From Caprimulgus europaeus (lineage: Eukaryota; Chordata; Aves; Caprimulgiformes; Caprimulgidae): DNA of 64,000 nt. How positions within the stretch are numbered: position 1 is the first letter of the stretch; each line of letters begins with the position of its first letter. Under the pieces are notes generated by a model. That model had not been told where the DNA came from and made no database searches. It saw only the letters and a list, made by a program, of their open reading frames with translations. Position numbers and translations under genes: made by a program. Below, piece by piece: positions 26,251-40,466 of the stretch. Location: positions 46,921,037 to 46,985,036 of the forward strand of contig OU015525.1 of the NCBI GenBank assembly GCA_907165065.1, given 5' to 3'.

Positions 26251-28030
26251 AACAGCCTGAATTTTAATTTTCTGTTCTGTCTTTGGTTTCTGATTAGACT
26301 TCAACCCAAGGTCTTTACCATACCACACTGGCAGTCATAGTGCTGCAATTCTTATCACTCCTTATTGTGATGGAAAAACATTTTGTTTTCTGCTCCTAGT
26401 GATGTCAGCATGATCTCTGCTGATGCCTACACTGCATTCTGGGATGTAAGCTTTATTATTGCAAAAGCTGTTTGCTGTCCACACAATGAATCTGGAAATG
26501 TGTTCGTGGGTCCTGCTAGAGTCTGCCTGCCAGAATGCATGGGATCCTGCCTGCCAAAATTAGTCTTTGGCATTTTTGTCTGTGTTAGCATCACACCAGT
26601 TCTGGCCCAAAGCCCAGCAGACAGTCACTAATGCAACTGCACAGAGAGAAAAAAATAGAGATTATTCATGGCAGTGTTCAAACTCAGTCTTTAAAAGGCT
26701 GTTTTAATATCCAAAACCATTCCTCTAGCAGTGGTGATGTTCTGAAACGATGGTGCAAGAGAGAAAGTTCTCTGGTCCCTAAACACTAGGGATTAATGAC
26801 TGTACAGCAAAAACCTTAAATTAAGCTAGAAACTAGTGACTGGCCTGGACAAATCTAGAAGACTGATGTGTTTTCTGTGACAATTCCCTCAAAAGAGATT
26901 TAGCTTAGCAAAACTAAAGATTGTAGGATGCCTTGCCCAAGCGCCCTGCAACACAGAAGTTAGCACTGGGTGACACAACAAATCATGTTAATCTGGGAAA
27001 TATGTGAAAAGAACTAACATAGACTTTAAAGCTGGTAGATTTGGAAAAGAAAAAAATAATAATAACATCATCTCTTTACAAGGATTAGAGGCCAATCTGG
27101 CTGCAGTCTGAGAGTTCACATCACTTTGATAACTGCTCAGTTGGGGCCTATAACAGAACATAAAGTTTGTCTTGGTACAAGTTGTTCTTGTATTCCCAGT
27201 AGTATTACTTTCATTAAATTTCAGCCATCTGTTTTGTACCCAAGGAGACTAGTTGTACCTTGTAAAACTCTACGTAAAATGACTATTAAAGACCAAATGC
27301 AGAGCCCTCCTATTTGCCAAAGAGAAAGTTTTGAAATTGGTTTTGTCCTCTACCAGTCATACAACACAGGTCACATTCAAAGCCAACAGAAAAATGAACA
27401 GGAAAAGCTAGTTCCACTGACAGTAATGAGATTATTATTTAGTATCAGAACTATCAGACAACATTAATATTTATATCCATATTACTTGCTAAAAATTCAA
27501 AATAGAGCTCAAACTAGCATTTTTACATTTTTAAGGTTTCTTTTAATGAGGAAAAGAAGATGGGGATAAGACCAATCTGAAGAAATTGCCTTGTCTGGTT
27601 AGTCACTTCAGAATCAATGGACCATTCTGTGACGATGGCAAGACTGAACATCCTTTTAAGTTATCTTCAACAACCTTATTATAGCCCCAGGAATTGCTTG
27701 CTGGGATCTACTGGGCTTGTTGAACCACAAGCCATGGGAAAGCAGTGATCACACAGAAGGCTTAATTTTTCTGATAAGTATCAAATATTTGTCAGTGTCT
27801 TAATTCTAGAAATTACAATGGAGTCACCTCTTGGTCTTTGGCCTTCACTCAGAAACAGTTACTTCATGCAGCTTGTTCAAATGTGCCTAAAATTGTTGTT
27901 GGCCTCTGAAAAACAGAGTGAAAATAAGACACTTATGCTATAATTAGTAATGATTAGTAATAAAGAGCAATATGAAAATTATGCTAGTTTGGGATCTCCT
28001 AATTCATGGTAACTGAAGTCCAAAGCATTA

Positions 28031-28226
28031 TGGAATCATAGAACCATAGAATGGTATTGGTTGGAAAGGGCCTTAAAGACCACCAAGTTCCAACCCCCCT
28101 GCCATGAGCAGGGACACCTTCCCCTAGACCAGACTGCTCATAACCTCATCCAACCTGACCTTTAACACCTCCAGGGAGGGGGCATCCACAACTTCGCTGG
28201 GCAACCTGTTCCAGTGTCTCACCATC
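28031..28226 (-). mobile_element. CR1 LINE, short 3' fragment (copy B)
   Basis: The complemented CR1 3' end (GAATCATAGAACCATAGAAT) is followed by TTGGAAAGGGCCTTAAAGAC and the complement of the terminal ORF2 codons, up to CAACCTGTTCCAGTGTCTC. The insertion is severely 5'-truncated and belongs to the second subfamily, like the copies at 32.3 and 60.25 kb. No usable frame. Confidence 0.93.
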
Positions 28227-28806
28227 AAAATATGCAGCTACATATATGTTCCATATGACCATCAACATTTTACATTATAGAAATAAGCATACTAATGGAG
28301 GTATCAACTATAATTTTAGAACAGTGTGAGGAATGAAGAGCTTGAAGATGCAAGACCTCTACAAACAAGAGCTAAATCTTAATGGAGGTGTGTTCATTTT
28401 TTATTGAATAGCTTATTCCTGGAAGAAAATGTAGATATGGAGTGTTTGTATAAAGTACCCATCTTTTAACGTGCATAAATAGAATGTACCCATATCAGAA
28501 TGTACCCAAAACTGTTGAGAGCTTTAAAAGCTGGCTGACAAATTCTGTGTTTAGAGTAGGGAAAAAATACCACTTATATGCTGAGAAGAAGCCTCTGTTG
28601 TCCTTTTATATTTTTCTGTCAGATCTTTCCTTTTAATCCAGTACATTAAAAAAAAAAAAAGAGTAACTCACTGTAGCAGAAAGCATTCTTAATGATCAAA
28701 TATGCTTTGTTCTATTATATTTCTTTTTATCAGGAGTTAATGTGTTAAATTTTCTATTTATGCAGTTAATAAAAAACAATATTGTGGTTTTTTTTGTTGT
28801 TCCACT

Positions 28807-28826
28807 CCCCCCCCCCCCCTCCCCCC
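28807..28826 (+). repeat. poly-C tract
   Basis: Thirteen C, one T, then six C, just after a T-rich stretch. On the minus strand it is a G-run with quadruplex potential. Confidence 0.95.
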
Positions 28827-31545
28827 ACCGTAGAAATTATTAAACTTAAATTTGGACATTAAAATATTGTGAGGAAAATTAATACTTAAAAAGATATTTC
28901 CAAAAATCATATGGAATAAGCAGTGTACTAAATTATGTGCTTTTTAAAATATCATGCTCACAGTTGATGAAACTCTGTTTAGGAATAAAGTCATATATAT
29001 TCTAGAAAAACCAAGCTGTTTACGCAGCACATCCACAAGGAAATATGAAGGTGACATTATTTACTCTACATCCATCCATAAGTAAGATAGAAGGCTGTAT
29101 CATGCAAGCATAAAGTGCAATAACCATTGTAAATCTGTACATTAGATTTCACAAGTATATAATAAAGTGATGATTATTGCTTCAAAATTATTTAGTGACA
29201 ATATTTAATCCTATATGGCCTGTGACTAAGAAATTTTTATTTAATGTCCTTGAAACTTAAGCAAGCACATCTGTATTTCTGATGTTAAAATGCTACCTCC
29301 AATTAATATTTCAAACTCCTAGTATTAATAACTGAGCTTTTAAACCTCTTGAATATTTTTAGAACATGGATTACTAAGAAAGTGAGCTCAAAGTTAACAC
29401 TGAAAAGAATCAGCATGTTAAATGACTGTTAAGTGCCTTCACTGCAGTTCACTGCATCTCCTGATTAAATAAAGCAACGTTGCTCCAGATGAAATGCTCT
29501 GTAAAAAGGCAGTGTCAGAACAATGAAGGCATGAGTGGCAGTAGCCAGATCTGAATTTAGAAGAAATAAATTCTCATTTCTCTGCAGGCAGAGAAATCTC
29601 AATGAGACAGTAGCTTTTACTCATGTTTCCAACAGCAAACAGAAGTCCAGTTTTGTTGGCCTTCTTAACCAGAGATAAGCACATGCCTTCAGACAGGCAA
29701 CCTGCTATTTTATCTTGTAGATTTCCCTGTGCAATGTTTCTCTGATTCCAGTGAAGGGTCCCAGCTCCTCTCTGACATAGAGAGCTCCACTCTGACATAA
29801 CACTTTTCAGAGACCAAATAACGAAGTGGCAGTTCCAGTGGCAGCAGAGCTGCAATCTTGACCTACCGCAGGCACTGAGGCTCAACCACCTTTCTTAACT
29901 CCCTCTAACCCTATATGAAGCTGTCACGTCTTTAGATGAACAGACTGGTTTGAAACCCCTTGCAGAAACTCTAGTCTTGGAGAAAAGAACAATAAAAATC
30001 CTGAGATTGCTCCACAGTAGAAAACCAGGGTCACATAATCACTCTCTAATCCTAAGGGTTAATTTGCCAGTGAGCCACTGTGCTTACCTTGTCACTTGTT
30101 TCTCAGAAAGCTGACAAGTCTCATGTTACCACAGGGGTTTCCTTCAGGATATAAGTTGTTTCTTCACAAGAGGGCCTGTTCTAGGACTATAATAATTCAA
30201 AAATTACACTTTGAAAGTAGCAGTACTGGGTAATATTTCTAAATAACAGTAAATGTAGCTTTGAGGCTTAATATTATGTACAGAATTGCTTCTGTTCACA
30301 TATCTCTGGGATGGTAGAAAGATGATAGAAAGATTCTAAAACAAAGTACATCATATTTCACAACTGAAGGCTGAAAACACAATTCTGTTCTTTATCATTG
30401 ATTTTCCCACAGCTTTAGTTTTGTGATACTACATTTTTGGTGTCAGTGCTTTACAGTAATAAATAGTGAGAGCATCAGATTTGTATGGGATAAGTGACAT
30501 GCCTTGTAATTGGATACAGTTCAGCATAGACCACAGATAATCAGATATATCATACTGAATATTGAATAACATACTGACAATTCTGCTACACAATTATATG
30601 TAGATCTGGATTTTTCCAACTTTTTGAGATTGCATTTTCTTTTGACAGATATTCCTCCACTGGACTGGCATCTGGGCAGGAGATCTGGCCATAATTACTT
30701 ATTTCAATAGCTGTTTACTCCTGCTGTCACTGATTAAAGCCACTTTGCAGTGTCCCACTCTGAAATAAGTGAGATGCATTTGCCTAGTAACACTTTTTCT
30801 GACATTTTGCTATACTTTGAAAGAATTTTTGACACTTTTGGGAATTACAAGTGGAAAGAGAAGCAGTTACAGACCATGAGGGATGAAGATAATGTTTCAG
30901 ATCTGTCAGCCTCTTCAATTTTTACAGTTTGGAAATGAAAAAAAAAAAAATACTATGTTGCTGACCTAAGCCTAATCTGATTCTTTATACACAACAAAAT
31001 CATTGCAGAAAAATATCAGGAGAGTAAGAGTAACTGTACAAGTCTAGTTTTTGAAAAATTTTTGCAACATTTTCACCAAAACATGAAGAGTAAATGAAAT
31101 GAAATTAATTCCATTTGGGCACAACCACTTACTTTTAATGTCAGATTTTATAGCCCAAATCTCAAAAAAGTGAATCCAGAATCCATTTGTACTTTCACAT
31201 CTTTTTCTGTAAGGTTATCTGTATGTACATGCATTGGGGAGTTTCATTGCATATCCTTTTTAGAATACCTCAAGTAGTCATTTCACATGAGCTTTGATTT
31301 GAATTTTAACTCTAAAAGTCACTACTTGGTCTTCAGGGTATGCCAATATGTCTATTGTGACCTACATCAAGGCTTTTGCTGCTGTAAATGTTCTGCATTA
31401 ACACTAGAAGTGTATATTAGCATTAGAGGCAATTAAAATATTTTACATTTGAATGATACAAAAATGCAACATTTAAAAATTCTATGGTTATAACGTCTTC
31501 ATGAAATAACTATGAATTGTGAATCTGCAGTTATATATACTGATG

Positions 31546-31585
31546 TATCTAAAGATAATATGACATATCTAGAAATAATATGACA
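31546..31585 (+). repeat. 20-bp tandem duplication
   Basis: TATCTAAAGATAATATGACA (31546-31565) is followed by a copy with two changes in the middle (31566-31585). Confidence 0.9.
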
Positions 31586-32321
31586 GCATTTTAAATATTG
31601 ATGGAATAAGCTCCACAGTTGATTCCATAGATATGCAGAGTAAATAAAAATATGGGAAAAGTCTCTTTCTTGGTGATCCAGGATGAGTAGGGAAATTTAG
31701 ACAAATCCTCTGCTACCTATATTAAATTGACTACACACTTTTCGTCTGTATGCCTGTGACTATGCTGCTGCACTGCCAAAACCACTGTGCCATGATTTCT
31801 TCCCTGTCTTACATTCATTAGCTAGACTTTACTTGATTTCCTTTTACCACAAATTGCTGTTCACATTTTCTGCTTCTGATCTTTTCTCCCTCCTTTTGCC
31901 CCCCATTCACTTGTTCTTTTCTTGCCTATATCTTGTCTATTGAAAAGGCAAAGTATGAACAACATACAATGGAAACTCGGCTTAAACTACAGTACTGTCT
32001 TATACTCAAAGTTCTCTATTCAAGTCCCTCTCTTAATTTTCTTTTAAATCAAAAGAGAGAACTGTACTAGCTATTATCTAGCTTTAAATACATTTTTACT
32101 GCTAAAATCACTTTTACCCTTATACACCCATGTTAGTCTACTCTATTAGGACATGCTTAGCACATATTTACAGTAACATAAGTATTCAGTAATCATGGGC
32201 TGCACCTACATGAGGCACCCGTGTCTGTCTAGAAACCATGTGCCAATTTATTTAGAGATTTGGTAAAAATTGTTTATTTATTTTTAAATAGGAACATATA
32301 TCACTCCAGCAGCCATCCAGC

Positions 32322-32843
32322 ACAGGCCACAATACTGTGTCCAGTTCTGGAGCCCCCAACACAAGAGAGACATGGACCAGTTAGAACAAGTCCAGAAGAG
32401 GATCATGAGGATGATCCAAGGGCTGAAGCACCTCTCCTGTGAGGACAGGCTGAGAGAGTTGGGGCTGTTCAGCTTGGAGAAAATAAGGCTTAGGGGAGAT
32501 CTTATAGCAGCCTTCCAGTACCTGAAGGGGGCCTACAAGAAAGCTGTGGAGTGACTTTTTACAAGGGCAGGTAATGACAGGACAAGGGGAAATGGCTTTA
32601 AGCTGAAAGAGGGTAGGTTTTTGTTAGATATTAGGAAGAAATTCTTTACTGTGAGGGTGGTCAGACACTGTCATGGGTTGCCCAGAGAAGCTGTGGATGC
32701 TCCCTCCGTGGAAGTGCTCAAGGCCAAGTTGGATGAGGCTTTGAGAAACCTGATCTAGTGGGGTGTGTCCCTGCTGATGGCAGGGAGGTTGGAACTAGAT
32801 GGTCTTTAAGGTCCCTTCCAACCCAAATCGTTCTATTATTCTA
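32322..32843 (+). mobile_element. CR1 LINE, 5'-truncated (copy C)
   Basis: The only clear CR1 copy in plus orientation. It runs from the region encoding [16 protein letters not shown] to the 3' end, where the usual ATTCTRTG ending is decayed (GTTCTATTATTCTA). The 3' UTR between the natural stop (32756-32758) and the end contains GATGGTCTTTAAGGTCCCTT, characteristic of avian CR1. Truncation is at about 32322. Confidence 0.95.
32333..32758 (+). pseudogene. CR1 ORF2 C-terminus, one nonsense codon
   Basis: This is the C-terminal part of the CR1 reverse-transcriptase polyprotein, downstream of the RT catalytic motifs. The frame is collinear with the longer copy at 60.3-61.2 kb. It has a single in-frame stop, TGA at 32552-32554, where the related copy has GGA (Gly), so one G-to-T change explains it. 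The frame then stays open for 67 codons to the natural TAG at 32756-32758. Conserved residues include RMIQGL, LGLFSLEKIRLRGDLIA and an altered HWNRLP region (RHCHGLP). The 5' half is missing, so it could never have made a working protein. Confidence 0.85.
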
Positions 32844-33371
32844 CAAAAATATGCCAACAGAATAAACTATAGAAAACTGAACTTTCAAAGGATTGAATGG
32901 AAACACCACTACAATTTGCTCCAACTGAATAGATTTTTTCACAAGTTATTCTTCTCAAAAGACATAAGAGACTGCTGAAGAGTGTATTGATCATTGAGTG
33001 AACAAATGGAAACCAGAGGTTACTTCCTCCCAATTTTCTTATTTCGATGACACTAATTCAGTACTTTTAAACTAGATTATGCTGAGAGACACAAAAAAAT
33101 TGTAATGATCTGCATTTAAATAGACAAGAGGTCTGAAATATTAAGAAACTGGAAATAAATTTGCAGCTTCATTCTGCTATGCATTTGAATGAGTGATATA
33201 AAAAATATGATATCTACATAATCTACAAAATATTGTAGAATCATTACATTTGATAAATAGAGATTGTTTGCTATCTTCCCATCTACCATACACACAAAAA
33301 AATCCCCAAAGCTTAAAGTGTAAGTTAATGCTTTCAAGTTATATTAGTAGTTACTTATTCTATGCTGAACA

Positions 33372-33405
33372 TCTCTCTCTCTCTCTCTCTCTCAAAAAAA
33401 AAAAA
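33372..33405 (+). repeat. (TC)11 followed by A12
   Basis: A dinucleotide TC run at 33372-33393 abuts twelve A at 33394-33405. Confidence 0.95.
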
Positions 33406-34034
33406 GTATATGAAAAAAAAGCTATGAGAACCTTTACAGTGATTCAGCTTACTTTCAAAAACATCCCGAGTTATGTGCTGTTTAAAGGTACAATAATGGA
33501 AATCTTTGTCTTGCTTTTATATATTATATTAACGGCTTTTGAGTACAAAATGATTGAAAATATAAATTAAATGAGAACCACCAGACAACTCTTCTTCATG
33601 AACTGGGTTCCACCTTTTTTAGTCTGATTTTTTAGGTAAATAAAACAAAAAGCATTTAAGAATTTTCAGTCAGAAAAAAACTTCAAAGTACCAAAACAAT
33701 GATGTTAAATATAAACATGTCAATATTGACTCTTGCTAATGATCTGTCCTCAGGATTGCAACCTTCTGAGTAAGATTTTTAAGTATCAAGCATCCTGAGA
33801 AATATGAATGTGTTATACTGCTTGACATTTTCCTTAGCATTAAGTAGGCTCAAAGAACATGTGTTAAGATAATTAGGTTTGCAAATCATAGGAAAATAGG
33901 GAATCCTTTGAAACAATTTTGTATTTTACATCTATTTTAATTCTATAATACATTTTTAATTTGAAGTTTCTAAATACCCAGTGGTTTCCCCTAGCATTCT
34001 GCAACACATTCAAATGCTTTAAATCATATGCAAT

Positions 34035-34088
34035 TTTGCTATTCCCAAAGATAATTGCTATTCCCCAAGATAATTGCTATTCCCCAAA
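34035..34088 (+). repeat. 19-bp short tandem repeat, ~2.5 copies
   Basis: The unit ATAATTGCTATTCCCCAAG occurs twice at about 34050-34088, preceded by a partial diverged copy. Confidence 0.85.
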
Positions 34089-36415
34089 CACAAAATACTT
34101 CCTATTCTCAATCATACAAATATTGATAAAACATCAGTGTTCAGTTCTTATAGATTCCCGGAGATAATGTTATCAGTGCAAGCTTCAGATGAACTGCTAA
34201 AAAATTTCATCCAAGTGGTCAATGATATCCAAGTATTTGTCTAACACTGTAGGCGTATGATCCATTTCAGGCATAAAAGGAAAATGTTATTTATGATATT
34301 ATGAAATATATAATACTATGAAATGTATGGAAGTAGGACTCAGGACTGAAGTACACAGAAATAATTAGTAATTCTGTTTCTCAAAGTTATGGTTCATATG
34401 GAAATTTATTAAACACACATCCTTAATTTGAATACTATCATGGCCATCTTCAAGATGTTTGCTTTTCTAACCAACACAAGCTGAATTTTATGCAGGTTTC
34501 TTCCTAACCATGCTTACTGACTGCCTATCTCTAGAATAGCATGCAGATGTCATGAATGCTCAATAGTAATGACATATAGACCAGTAAACTAAACTCATGT
34601 TGCTGACTTTTTATTTTGAGACCTCATGACTAACATTTCTCTCTCTCTCTGGAGGCAAACTATGGCCCATTATGGGATTCTCTTCAGAGATTAGTTATTA
34701 ATCTTTATAGTTTGCATGAATAGAAGATATTTGGACTCAATTACATTGCATTCAGGTTCACTTCCTGAGGGATATTTAATGGCAGACCACACAAATGAGA
34801 TCAATACCCAGCAACGTGCCTCCTGCCCAAGGGTACTACTCTACTTCCTTATGGTTTTCTTTTCCTCATTCCCATCCACACTACAGTGCTCAAATGAAGT
34901 TCTAGTTTAGCTATTATTTAACCAGCAAGCACTGAAAAAAATCTGTTTGGTGACAATTTAATTTTCTGATCAGTCAAATTTTTGTCTGTCAGACCCAAAA
35001 TGGTTTCCTGTATTTTTTCATACACTTAAAAAAACTTTCTTCCATACAAATATCTGTGAAGAATAAAAGTAAAAATACTGAAATATCTTAAAATGTTCAG
35101 GAATATTTATTGTCACTAGATACTTCATTCTACACGCATACCTTTTATGATCACATGATTTTATATATTATTTCTCAGAAATAAACCTCAGTCATATTTT
35201 GTACTTTCTACTGCAGAGTGCACTCTTCAAACACTGGCATTTATTCAGCATATTATTTAGATATAGCTAACATGATTGTGTTATCATCAACTAGGAATAT
35301 AGTCAGGAGGATAAAACCTTGGGGTAAATTTTTCAACAAGAATACAGGACATGCATGTATGCAGAAATCTTGTTAACAAAAATAAATTTATGTCTACAGA
35401 AACTGTGGCAATGGTGTGGAGAACTACTTTGATTATATATGATATGCCATGGTCACATGTTTTTATATTTAAAAGCATTCTAAAAAAAGTCTTATTCAGT
35501 ACTTAAGAGGATGACACATTTTTGTAAGCTTTGAATTAATATTTTCAGTTAAATTTTATGACACTCTATGGCTCTATGATGACTATTAATTTTTTTGCAT
35601 TAAGTTAGCCAGGTTCGTAGAGGTCATTGAATCTATCTCAGTGAACTGAAACATATAGGGCTTTGCAGGAAGAGGCAGTATCTTTCAGTGTGCTCAGTGG
35701 GTTCATTTTGTGTGTGTGTGTTTGCACGATTTTTTTAAAAAGAATTTATTGCTGGCCCTCCAAAATATGTAACTTGCTGCTTCATATAGTACGCTTATAT
35801 AGTTATTTGCTGCAAAAGGAACCATCAGCTAATTAGGTAGAGAGGCAATGTTTAAATGCTTTACACCTTGCAGACCATGTATGTTTACTTTAATCTGATT
35901 GCTAGAAATAATTTTTATAATTGTCTCTTCAATTTTTTTTAACCCAAGGTAAAGTAGCACAAGCAAAATAAGTGTGTTTTAACAAGAACTGCTTGAAATA
36001 TTCATATTCCTGTTGTATGGGATCTGAAAATGTACAAGGAGGATACTATCTGTACAGATCAAACTGTTTTCAGTCAGGCAAAGGCTAGGGCTACATTTGA
36101 AAAACCTATACAAAATTATCAAGCCTTTTGAAAGCTCTGCCATAAGAAGATAACTATTCTATCTTGACTAAAATCAAACACAACAATAAAATGGAAAGTT
36201 CATGTTTTGCTATTTGAGTATTTAATCACATAGATATCACCATATACTAATAGCAGAATACTTTTATTTTTATGATATCCTTGAATCCTTAGTTCCCATC
36301 TTTATGAAAATAAAGGAAATTTTCTTTTTTTATTTGAATAAAACAGCTCAGGTTAGATAACATTTGTCTAAATTTAGATGTCATAATCCATAGAGACAGT
36401 CACAAGAAAGTGACT

Positions 36416-36445
36416 CTAGTCTAGTCTAACCTAGCCTAACTAGCA
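36416..36445 (+). repeat. CTAGT/CTAAC pentamer repeat
   Basis: About six consecutive degenerate pentamers (CTAGT, CTAGT, CTAAC, CTAGC, CTAAC, TAGC). Confidence 0.7.
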
Positions 36446-39212
36446 TGGCCTAAATATAAAGGGTTTCAGTTAGGTGACCAAAATTCTCTCCTACATTTCA
36501 GTCTTCCTAATTGCAGATGAGAGCCACTCATGTTACCTGAGCATATTCTGAAGCTGTAAAGACAAAACAGGTGAAATAAAAAAAGATTGTTACAAATATG
36601 TTGCCCTTTCTGTGTAACTGATCTCCCTCACTGCAGCTAAGGCTGCCAGGGCTTATTTTATGCCAAGTGAACACAAGCTATGGTTATCATGTGTCTCCTC
36701 CTCCTATGCTAAACGTAGAAAAGTTACCTGCCTTCTGCCTTTGGATGTGTCCCAATATGTGCCATATTGCTAGTTTAAATTGGTTCCAATGCACTGAGAC
36801 CAAGTTTTGGGAAGTATTAAGGAGAAAGCAAACAGAAAGAAAATTTCTATTAAAAAACCTCTTGAGATCTTAATCAAATGCTTATTTTTTATAAAGACAA
36901 AACAAATGAAGTCAGACTGAAGGTGGCAAGATATACAGTTGTCATATCTCATGAGTAAGCTACCATTTTTAATGGCATTTGTTATATATTTGACTGCATA
37001 CTTATTGGTTTTGCTATGCTGAGAAGAGGTGATTTATTGCAGTAGTTGACTTCTAATATTCACTGAGTAAGGGAGAAAGAAAAGAAATGCCTTCTACTGA
37101 CCTGATAATATGATTATAGTCTACTAGAACTATATAATATCAGTAACTGGAACTATACTTATCCCATTAAATCTCCATAAGATTTCACTCAGCTGAGTAA
37201 AACAATATTCCTTTATTTCAAAAAAAGAAAGAGAAATGAGAAAACTAGCAAAAACCCTGCAAGATAAATGGCTATGTATATATGGATTTTATTTAATTTG
37301 TGGTTATAGTACAACAGGTTTCTAGCGGATGCATTCTTGACATGGTTTATTTTTTGTACTATTACTGCTATGTTTTCCATTCAAATAATATGAAAATTGG
37401 ATTAAAAAATATAGGTTTTTATCACTGATGCTCTAGAGTCAGGGAATATGTTCATGTTTTGTACAGACATAAAAATCTCTGTCTTTAAATTCTACACACA
37501 TGTCTTTGAAAATACTTATAAGAAACCATCATAGTTAATGTTTATGAGTTTATTATGAAGAAATTAGGTTTTCATAACTATTGGAAAGTTTTACATAGCA
37601 CTAGTCTTAATTTTGTAGATGGAAGTGATAAGAACTAAATGCTTTTCTGAAGAGGAAATTCCATAGCTTTGTATTCTCTTTGAGCTAAGAAGATTTTAAG
37701 GACATATGGTCTGCACTTCTTAGCTTCATTCCTTCCTATATATTAGATATCTTTGAATTATGTTAACTAGCTCTTTTGATGGTTTTAACAGTCATCACAC
37801 TATTCTTTATCCTTGCCCAGATAAACTTTTTTGATATTTCGTTAAACTGTTCCCTCTTGATTAGAGTTAAAAATAAAAAAATGAATAAAAAATTTCCTAC
37901 TTGAGAAGTTTTCAGGTAGCATTTTGGAATACAATTGTTTTAAACTGAATCACACAATAAGCATTATATTATCATACTAATTTACAGTCCAGCTTAATCT
38001 CAATGCTTCTGTTACTATTTCTGATTTCAGAGCACTATTTCAGAGTAGATTTCAGCATAACATTTTATTTTTCGGATTATTTTTGCAGTTGTTCTGGTAT
38101 TATAATTAGTTTTTTCACCATCTTTAGCTTGTTTATAAACCAATCTGAATTTATTTTCTAATTAAACATCTGCATAATAATAACAAAAATTATTAAAACT
38201 ATTCCTAAATTACTATAATTCCCTCTCTTATTCCTGTTCTTTAAAAGTGAGTACATTTTGTCTACCCTGATTGCTCATAAAATCCTTGATTTTATTAAAC
38301 ACAAAAAGCAAATTGCTGAGCATTAAAAAAACAAATCTCAATAAAATTAATAAAACTGTTGTGCTTAAATCACATCTGTTGGGATTTCATGAGCTGTCTT
38401 TTAGCAGTTGTTGGGATTTTAATATTATAAACACAAAGAAACCATGCAGAAGTAACATGATAGAAATTTTCCTTAATTTTGCTTTCTGATTTGTTAGGTT
38501 TAAAATCTAAACAGCTGAGTTTTTTCAGTATTCTACCTTTATAATTATTTAATGTAATGTACTCTTTCTCAGCCTGTCTGTCTATGTCTTTCTGTCTGCC
38601 TCTTTTTTTGGTGGGGGGTGTAATTGTAGGGCACACTTTTCTACTGCGTTGCCTTATGTTTATTTTGACAGCTCTTTGCAGATACACAAATTGAATCTAG
38701 AAACTGTACAGGTACTGATAAAAATAACACCACCACAGTTTTATTTTGGCCATATTATCACTCTTTATGCCAACAACACACAGCATTTGCAACAAAGTGT
38801 TTAAAATATTGTTATCACATAATATGGTCCACATCTTCAAATAGGTAGGCACAATCACATTATGTGTGTGTTGTGGATCACTCTGGGCACACTAATTCAC
38901 AAAAGAACAAGAAAGTTGCATAGCACAAGTTAATTTCATATAACTTACACACCTTTCTAAGGGGAATTGTTTAGGTTCCATCTATAGTTAATGGAGAGAG
39001 CCAGGTAACTTCAGATGGCAACTAATCCTATCTTAAAAAGTTTTCTGAAGTAGATGTGTTTAATTGGGAATGATCAATAAAATGCTGCATTAATTTCAGT
39101 TAAAGCCTAGATAAACAGGTCAAACAAAACACCTTTTAGCAACTGGAATTAGGTGTGTTTTCTTTCTTTCACAATGAATTTTTTGTGTTTGCTCAGATAG
39201 CAGTTGGTGGGG

Positions 39213-39249
39213 TTTTTTTGGGTTTTATTTTGTTTTGTTTTGTTTTTTT
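39213..39249 (+). repeat. (TTTTG)n low-complexity tract
   Basis: T-rich run with TTTTG units. Confidence 0.8.
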
Positions 39250-40392
39250 ACCCAATGCTGTCTACATATTAATTCCATTAATTATGCCATATTTTTGTTA
39301 GAGACAGGATTAAACAAGTACTTGGAACTAGAACTTGTACTTCTGGTATTTGAAATACAAATCTGTATATTTGCATTTGTGTCCAGTTTCTGCACCTTCT
39401 ATGTCCTTTAAGAGTTGCTGCTTTCTACTTAAAACCATCTCTAAGAGAGTGGTTTTTAGAACTGTCTGAGATAAGAAGGATTTTAACCCAGCAATCAATA
39501 GTTATGACCAAGAAGAACAACAAAGACAGGTGAAGAAATTTAGAACCTCCACCTCAGGTACTGTTTGCAAATGTCAACTCAAATAAAATTTTAAATTTTA
39601 ATTTTTTAAAATTCATATCTTAATATATGAACAGTTGACTTATCTTGACTTCTAAGGTTGTTATTATACTAAGTATATCACCAGATCAGGTCATCTTGAT
39701 AAATATACACTAGTCAACAGTAGGAGTATCCTTTTCACTTTCATATGTTGTTCTGAAAGAAACTCCTGTCAGCATTTGAAGCAGATTAATATCCTAGATC
39801 CAGATTTTATCAGGTTAATGAGGAATGTGAATATTTCTCACTATTTGTATGTTTGCTGTGGTGAATTCCTGTAAACAAACAGCTTCTTCACACAAAATGA
39901 TCTGGAATGGAATGAAAAGTTTTGAATTATACTTTTGGACCTATTTTCCAGATTTTTGAAACTAAGTTTTTTGTACACATAAAACTACAGAAAATTCTGA
40001 AAAGGCAGAGCTCCTGTGTTTTCTATTAAAGCCCACAGTAACTTAATAATTTCAATATTGCTTGGGATGTTTTGTAAGAATAAATGCAGCATAGGATGCA
40101 TAAAGCACAAAGCTAAATAATAATTCTATTTCTAAGTTCCTAGATATTTTTAAGCTTCCTCTGTGCAAGTGTACATAAAACTACCCTGGGTAAAAATTGG
40201 GTAATAAACTTTGTGCATCAAACTTTTGTGCAACCAGTGAAATGTTCAAAACTATACATCTCTTCACAATATGTATGCTACAATATAACATTTACGACTG
40301 AGATATAGAAACTATTTTCTCCAGGTATAGAGAGCAATATATGCTGGAAGGGCTGGAATTTTACTGAGCTAAAATGAGGTCTCCTATAAAAG

Positions 40393-40466
40393 TGGAAGTG
40401 GAAAAGAAATATGAAAAGGAAAAGAAAAAAAAAAGAAAAAAAAGGAAAAGGGAAAAATGAAAGGCA
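40393..40466 (+). repeat. GAAAA-rich purine tract
   Basis: About 70 bases, almost all purine, with irregular GAAAA and GGAAAA units. Confidence 0.85.

Larger units (their letters stand above)
20389..28030. other. AT-rich noncoding DNA
   Basis: No gene is supported. It holds homopolymers (T13 at 22112-22124), the TA/TG microsatellite region at 23.4 kb, an 18-bp imperfect duplication (TAATTTTAGATA twice, about 21522-21550) and a perfect 28-bp duplication at 26.2 kb. Frames at 20826-21164 (minus), 26383-26631 and 27126-27467 show no recognisable protein domain. Confidence 0.55.
28227..32321. other. AT-rich noncoding DNA
   Basis: No gene supported. Contains A13 at 28648-28660, a poly-C tract at 28.8 kb, A12 near 30940, and a 20-bp tandem duplication at 31546-31585. 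The 103-codon minus frame at 29574-29885 is not recognisable. Confidence 0.55.

Noticed and set aside
33250..33570. 106-codon plus frame
   Set aside because: It runs through a TC/A microsatellite, giving Ser/Leu and Lys runs; no protein signal.
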